Shown in pieces: positions 28,699-30,848 of a DNA stretch of 30,848 bases. The stretch's first letter is position 1; each line of letters begins with the position of its first letter. The notes under the pieces were generated by a model. It saw only the letters and a program-made list of their open reading frames with translations, was not told the origin of the DNA and made no database searches. The position numbers were made by a program, and so were the translations under genes. Location: the IMG/VR virus record IMGVR_UViG_3300033984_000073, positions 1 through 30,848 of that record, one strand, 5' to 3'. Origin of the DNA: a virus.

Positions 28699-29141
28699 TT
28701 CTTAAAGTACAATTCGATTTCTGCTTCACGACGACGAACGAGACCTTTCAATACAACACCGCCGCCTTTGTTCCATAAACGAAAAGAATCTGCTATTGTT
28801 GAATCGTTAGGATTAGCGTTTACCTTTCTCAATACAGACGATTTCTTAAACCCACCTGTTCCAATGTTGTAAGCTAACGAAACACACGCGCTAAATTGAT
28901 TCTCGTTGAGCGTTTGCGTTATCAATGCACGAACAGAAACCGCGAATTTATCTACAACGTTTTTCGCCAATTGCTCCGCTCTTGCTTGTGTTATAACGTC
29001 GCCTTCCTTAACCTTCGTTCCGTCTTCGTAGAAGGTGTTTCCGTAACCTATCGTCCATACAGCAGAAGGGCAGAGGTAACTCTTCAAACGACATCCTTCG
29101 AACTTCTTCAATAGCGCGTAACCGTCAGCGTTAACTTTCAT
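28695..29141 (-). CDS. GH24 phage lysozyme (endolysin), 148 aa
   Basis: This is a T4-type lysozyme that cuts the glycan strands of peptidoglycan. The catalytic triad pattern E-8-(D/C)-5-T is seen as Glu15, Cys24 and Thr30 in KKFEGCRLKSYLCPSAVWTI followed by GYG. The second position is Cys rather than the commoner Asp, a known variant. It has no signal peptide, so export needs a holin. The C-terminal RLWNKGGGVVLKGLVRRREA is the usual GH24 ending. Confidence 0.92.
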   Translation of the reverse strand: MKVNADGYALLKKFEGCRLKSYLCPSAVWTIGYGNTFYEDGTKVKEGDVITQARAEQLAKNVVDKFAVSVRALITQTLNENQFSACVSLAYNIGTGGFKKSSVLRKVNANPNDSTIADSFRLWNKGGGVVLKGLVRRREAEIELYFKK

Positions 29142-29247
29142 TCTTCAATTTCTTTATTTGTTTTTCTTTCTTTGCTAAATACTTACGAAACTTTTCTTCG
29201 TAGATTTTGTGCATTGTCAAATTCTTCTTGCGTCCCCTTGTAGCCAT
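29131..29247 (-). CDS. very basic small protein, 38 aa
   Basis: ATG 29245-29247 opens 38 residues, strongly basic and helical (YEEKFRKYLAKKEKQIKKLK). The end overlaps the lysozyme start by 11 bases. It may be a short regulatory or structural peptide, or a chance frame; coupling to lysozyme is the only support. Confidence 0.4.
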   Translation of the reverse strand: MATRGRKKNLTMHKIYEEKFRKYLAKKEKQIKKLKNES

Positions 29248-29263
29248 TCGTTTTTATTTTAGT

Positions 29264-29836
29264 TTATCTCAACCAACCTAAACCTCTGCGTCTGTATTCA
29301 TATGGTAATCTATCACGTCCGTCGCTAATCTCGAAAGCGTTCGACGGATAAACATTTGTTTGTGACCAAATCTGCTGCGTTACGTTTGTTGTGTACTCTG
29401 GAAAGTCTGATTGATTAAAGCACAAATAGTCAACCATTCTTTGCGTGTAAAACATCGCCTGTGAACGCGCTTGATCGCGGTAGTTCTGCAAGTCTGTTTG
29501 TGATATTGGTGTTGTGTCTTCGCTTGTGCGAATTACAAGACTTCCGTTATCAGTTTTAACGTACAAATGAGGCAAGACTTCGTACATAGTCCACCACATA
29601 ACCATTCGACGTAAGTAATTGTCAAGAAGGGTAGCGTATGCACCTGCGATATCGTCGTTTACAACGTCTTCTTTTATCTTATTGTAAAGGTCAGTTCCTA
29701 AATACAACTGCGCGTACTTGTCCTGAGACAAATAGATTGCAGGGTACATAAGCAACGGATCAACTGAACCGTTAATCCAAGTATATTTTTTTATGTAATT
29801 CTCGTCAATGAGTAGAACTTCGGGTTGTAGTGCCAT
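29264..29836 (-). CDS. head-tail connector (gp6/DUF6712-like), 190 aa
   Basis: This 190-residue protein begins MALQPEVLLIDENYIKKYTW, with LYLGTDLYNKIKEDVVN and a helix LLDNYLRRMVMWWTMYEVLP. This matches the DUF6712/gp6-like family of head-completion connectors that stack under the portal. It starts 12 bases after the portal stop and ends in a basic tail (YEYRRRGLGWLR). Its place beside the portal fits. Confidence 0.68.
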   Translation of the reverse strand: MALQPEVLLIDENYIKKYTWINGSVDPLLMYPAIYLSQDKYAQLYLGTDLYNKIKEDVVNDDIAGAYATLLDNYLRRMVMWWTMYEVLPHLYVKTDNGSLVIRTSEDTTPISQTDLQNYRDQARSQAMFYTQRMVDYLCFNQSDFPEYTTNVTQQIWSQTNVYPSNAFEISDGRDRLPYEYRRRGLGWLR

Positions 29837-29848
29837 TGTGTGTTTTTA

Positions 29849-30848
29849 TTAAGGGTATTTTAAAGAACCTCTGTCTGGTCTGTTGATTGGTGCTGTTCCT
29901 TCGATGCCTTTTTGTGGAACGTAAGGGTTATTACCAACACGCTTATCGTTGTTCAATCCATCGTTTGGAAGTATGCGTCCTTTCGAATCGCGTTTGCGAA
30001 TATAAATTAAACGCTTCCAAACATGATGGCAGAAGCACCCCCCGACGAAGCGGAAGAGCGAATAAGTTTGAGACCCCGCAGGAGCAAAATTTCCATTCAC
30101 TCCTTCCTTGCTCATTGCTTCAATATCTTCATAACGAAAGATTGCGCCTAACTGCGACATTTGAACCATTTCTTTGCAGAACTCACGACTATTTTCGCTT
30201 ATGTTTTGTGAATAGGCATAGCGTAATTTATAAAGTCCTCTATCTCCCCACTTAGATTCTTTTTCACCTTGAGCGTCGCTCATTGTCGGCATCTTGTTAC
30301 GCTTTGCAAAGAACTCGCTTGTGTAGTTCATTTCGTTGTCTGGGTCGGTAACATCTTCTTCACTTACCAACTGCCATTCGTCTAAATCGATGTATTCCGC
30401 TTTTTCTTTTAGTACATCAATCCACTCTTTGCCTTGTTCGTCGCTGAAATCATTCTCAGCATCCGCAACTACTTTTTTTTTTAATTCGATTGCTTGTGTC
30501 GTTGGTTCAACAACTAAAACTTCTTCGTCGAATGGCGAGTTCATTTCGATGTTTATCTCTCCCAAAATTGGAGTGAAAACACGTTCAATGATTCTTTGGT
30601 AAGGCTTGATTACTTGATTGTTGAATATCTCCAAACCTACCAACATTTCGTCCTTATTGCTTCCAAATCCTGTTGTGTCTCTAATTCCGTGAATCAAAGG
30701 AGACACAACGCGGTGTCCTACCATAATTTGTTTCGCTGTTTCTTCAGATAAAAACTGATATTGTTTGTCCGCGTCCGACAAAGGAAATGATTCGATTTGT
30801 GGAGCGCGTGCAGGATCTTCGTTGAACGTCATTAAGAACTTACCCGCG
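29849..30848 (-). CDS. phage portal protein, C-terminal part (starts at 831 across the join)
   Basis: This is the remainder of the portal gene that begins at 831. Bases 30722-30848 duplicate 1-127. The unique C-terminal part is 29849-30721 (290 residues plus stop). It includes the helical RRYSFRF-type wing region, VGHRVVSPLIHGIRDTTGFG, an acidic SEEDVTDPDNEMNY linker and a proline-rich end. Anyone annotating the linear sequence would see only a truncated protein here. Confidence 0.82.
   Translation of the reverse strand, partial: AGKFLMTFNEDPARAPQIESFPLSDADKQYQFLSEETAKQIMVGHRVVSPLIHGIRDTTGFGSNKDEMLVGLEIFNNQVIKPYQRIIERVFTPILGEINIEMNSPFDEEVLVVEPTTQAIELKKKVVADAENDFSDEQGKEWIDVLKEKAEYIDLDEWQLVSEEDVTDPDNEMNYTSEFFAKRNKMPTMSDAQGEKESKWGDRGLYKLRYAYSQNISENSREFCKEMVQMSQLGAIFRYEDIEAMSKEGVNGNFAPAGSQTYSLFRFVGGCFCHHVWKRLIYIRKRDSKGRILPNDGLNNDKRVGNNPYVPQKGIEGTAPINRPDRGSLKYP
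30722..30848. repeat. terminal direct repeat, right copy
   Basis: This is an exact copy of 1-127. Removing one copy gives the circular unique sequence of 30,721 bp. Confidence 0.95.

Noticed and set aside
1-30848. Integrase, repressor, tRNA, CRISPR array or reverse-transcriptase/diversity element
   Set aside because: Looked for by motif reading on both strands and found no support.

Overview
The window looks like one complete, circularly assembled genome of a tailed dsDNA phage infecting a Bacteroidetes host, probably a flavobacterium-like one. Bases 1-127 are repeated exactly at 30722-30848, so the unique genome is 30,721 bp, and the portal gene reads in frame across the join. The host assignment is inference. 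It rests on AT-rich DNA, A-rich leaders instead of Shine-Dalgarno sites, near-perfect TAnnTTTG promoter boxes (17673-17680, 16242-16235), and small-gene and structural families typical of Bacteroidetes phages. I see no integrase, repressor, tRNA, CRISPR array, DNA polymerase, helicase or RNA polymerase. A lytic phage that leans on host replication and transcription is the simplest reading.

There are two transcription units. The plus-strand unit starts at a clear promoter (17651-17680). It carries small early genes, an SSB-like protein (to 19665), a DnaA-domain-IV-like protein (20695-21228), a run of tandem paralogous small genes (21588-23195), two replication-associated proteins, a protein ending in a sliding-clamp-binding QLSLF motif, the large terminase (24613-25923), two small proteins and a ribbon-helix-helix regulator (to 26552). 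A plausible terminator follows.

The minus-strand unit starts at 17605 and runs through the contig join to 26515. It carries a VRR-NUC nuclease, a sigma-like factor, Cys-rich and other small proteins, a structured leader region (15826-16282), a small-terminase candidate and an operator-like repeat array (14239-14315). Next come a tail-assembly chaperone with a -1 frameshift, a tail-terminator/fibre fusion, a gp10-like protein, two tail-tip proteins, the tape measure, the XkdF-like protease, scaffold, major capsid protein, tail tube, portal and a head-tail connector. The unit ends with lysis genes (lysozyme, two holin-like proteins, a spanin-like protein) that flank a metallophosphoesterase. 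The two units converge and overlap by 38 bp.

The main points of interest are: (1) a textbook T TTT TTT slippery site that fuses the tail chaperone to a second frame left unannotated by simple gene calling; (2) an unusual gene order, with tail genes before head genes and terL on the opposite strand; (3) a promoter directly followed by a possible RNA pseudoknot and a small gene split over two frames; (4) a promoter-plus-terminator pair antisense to the scaffold leader, possibly a small RNA; (5) four TTTGTCRCAA-like half-sites spaced about two helical turns apart; (6) a tandem array of two small-gene families with a repeated translation-start cassette.
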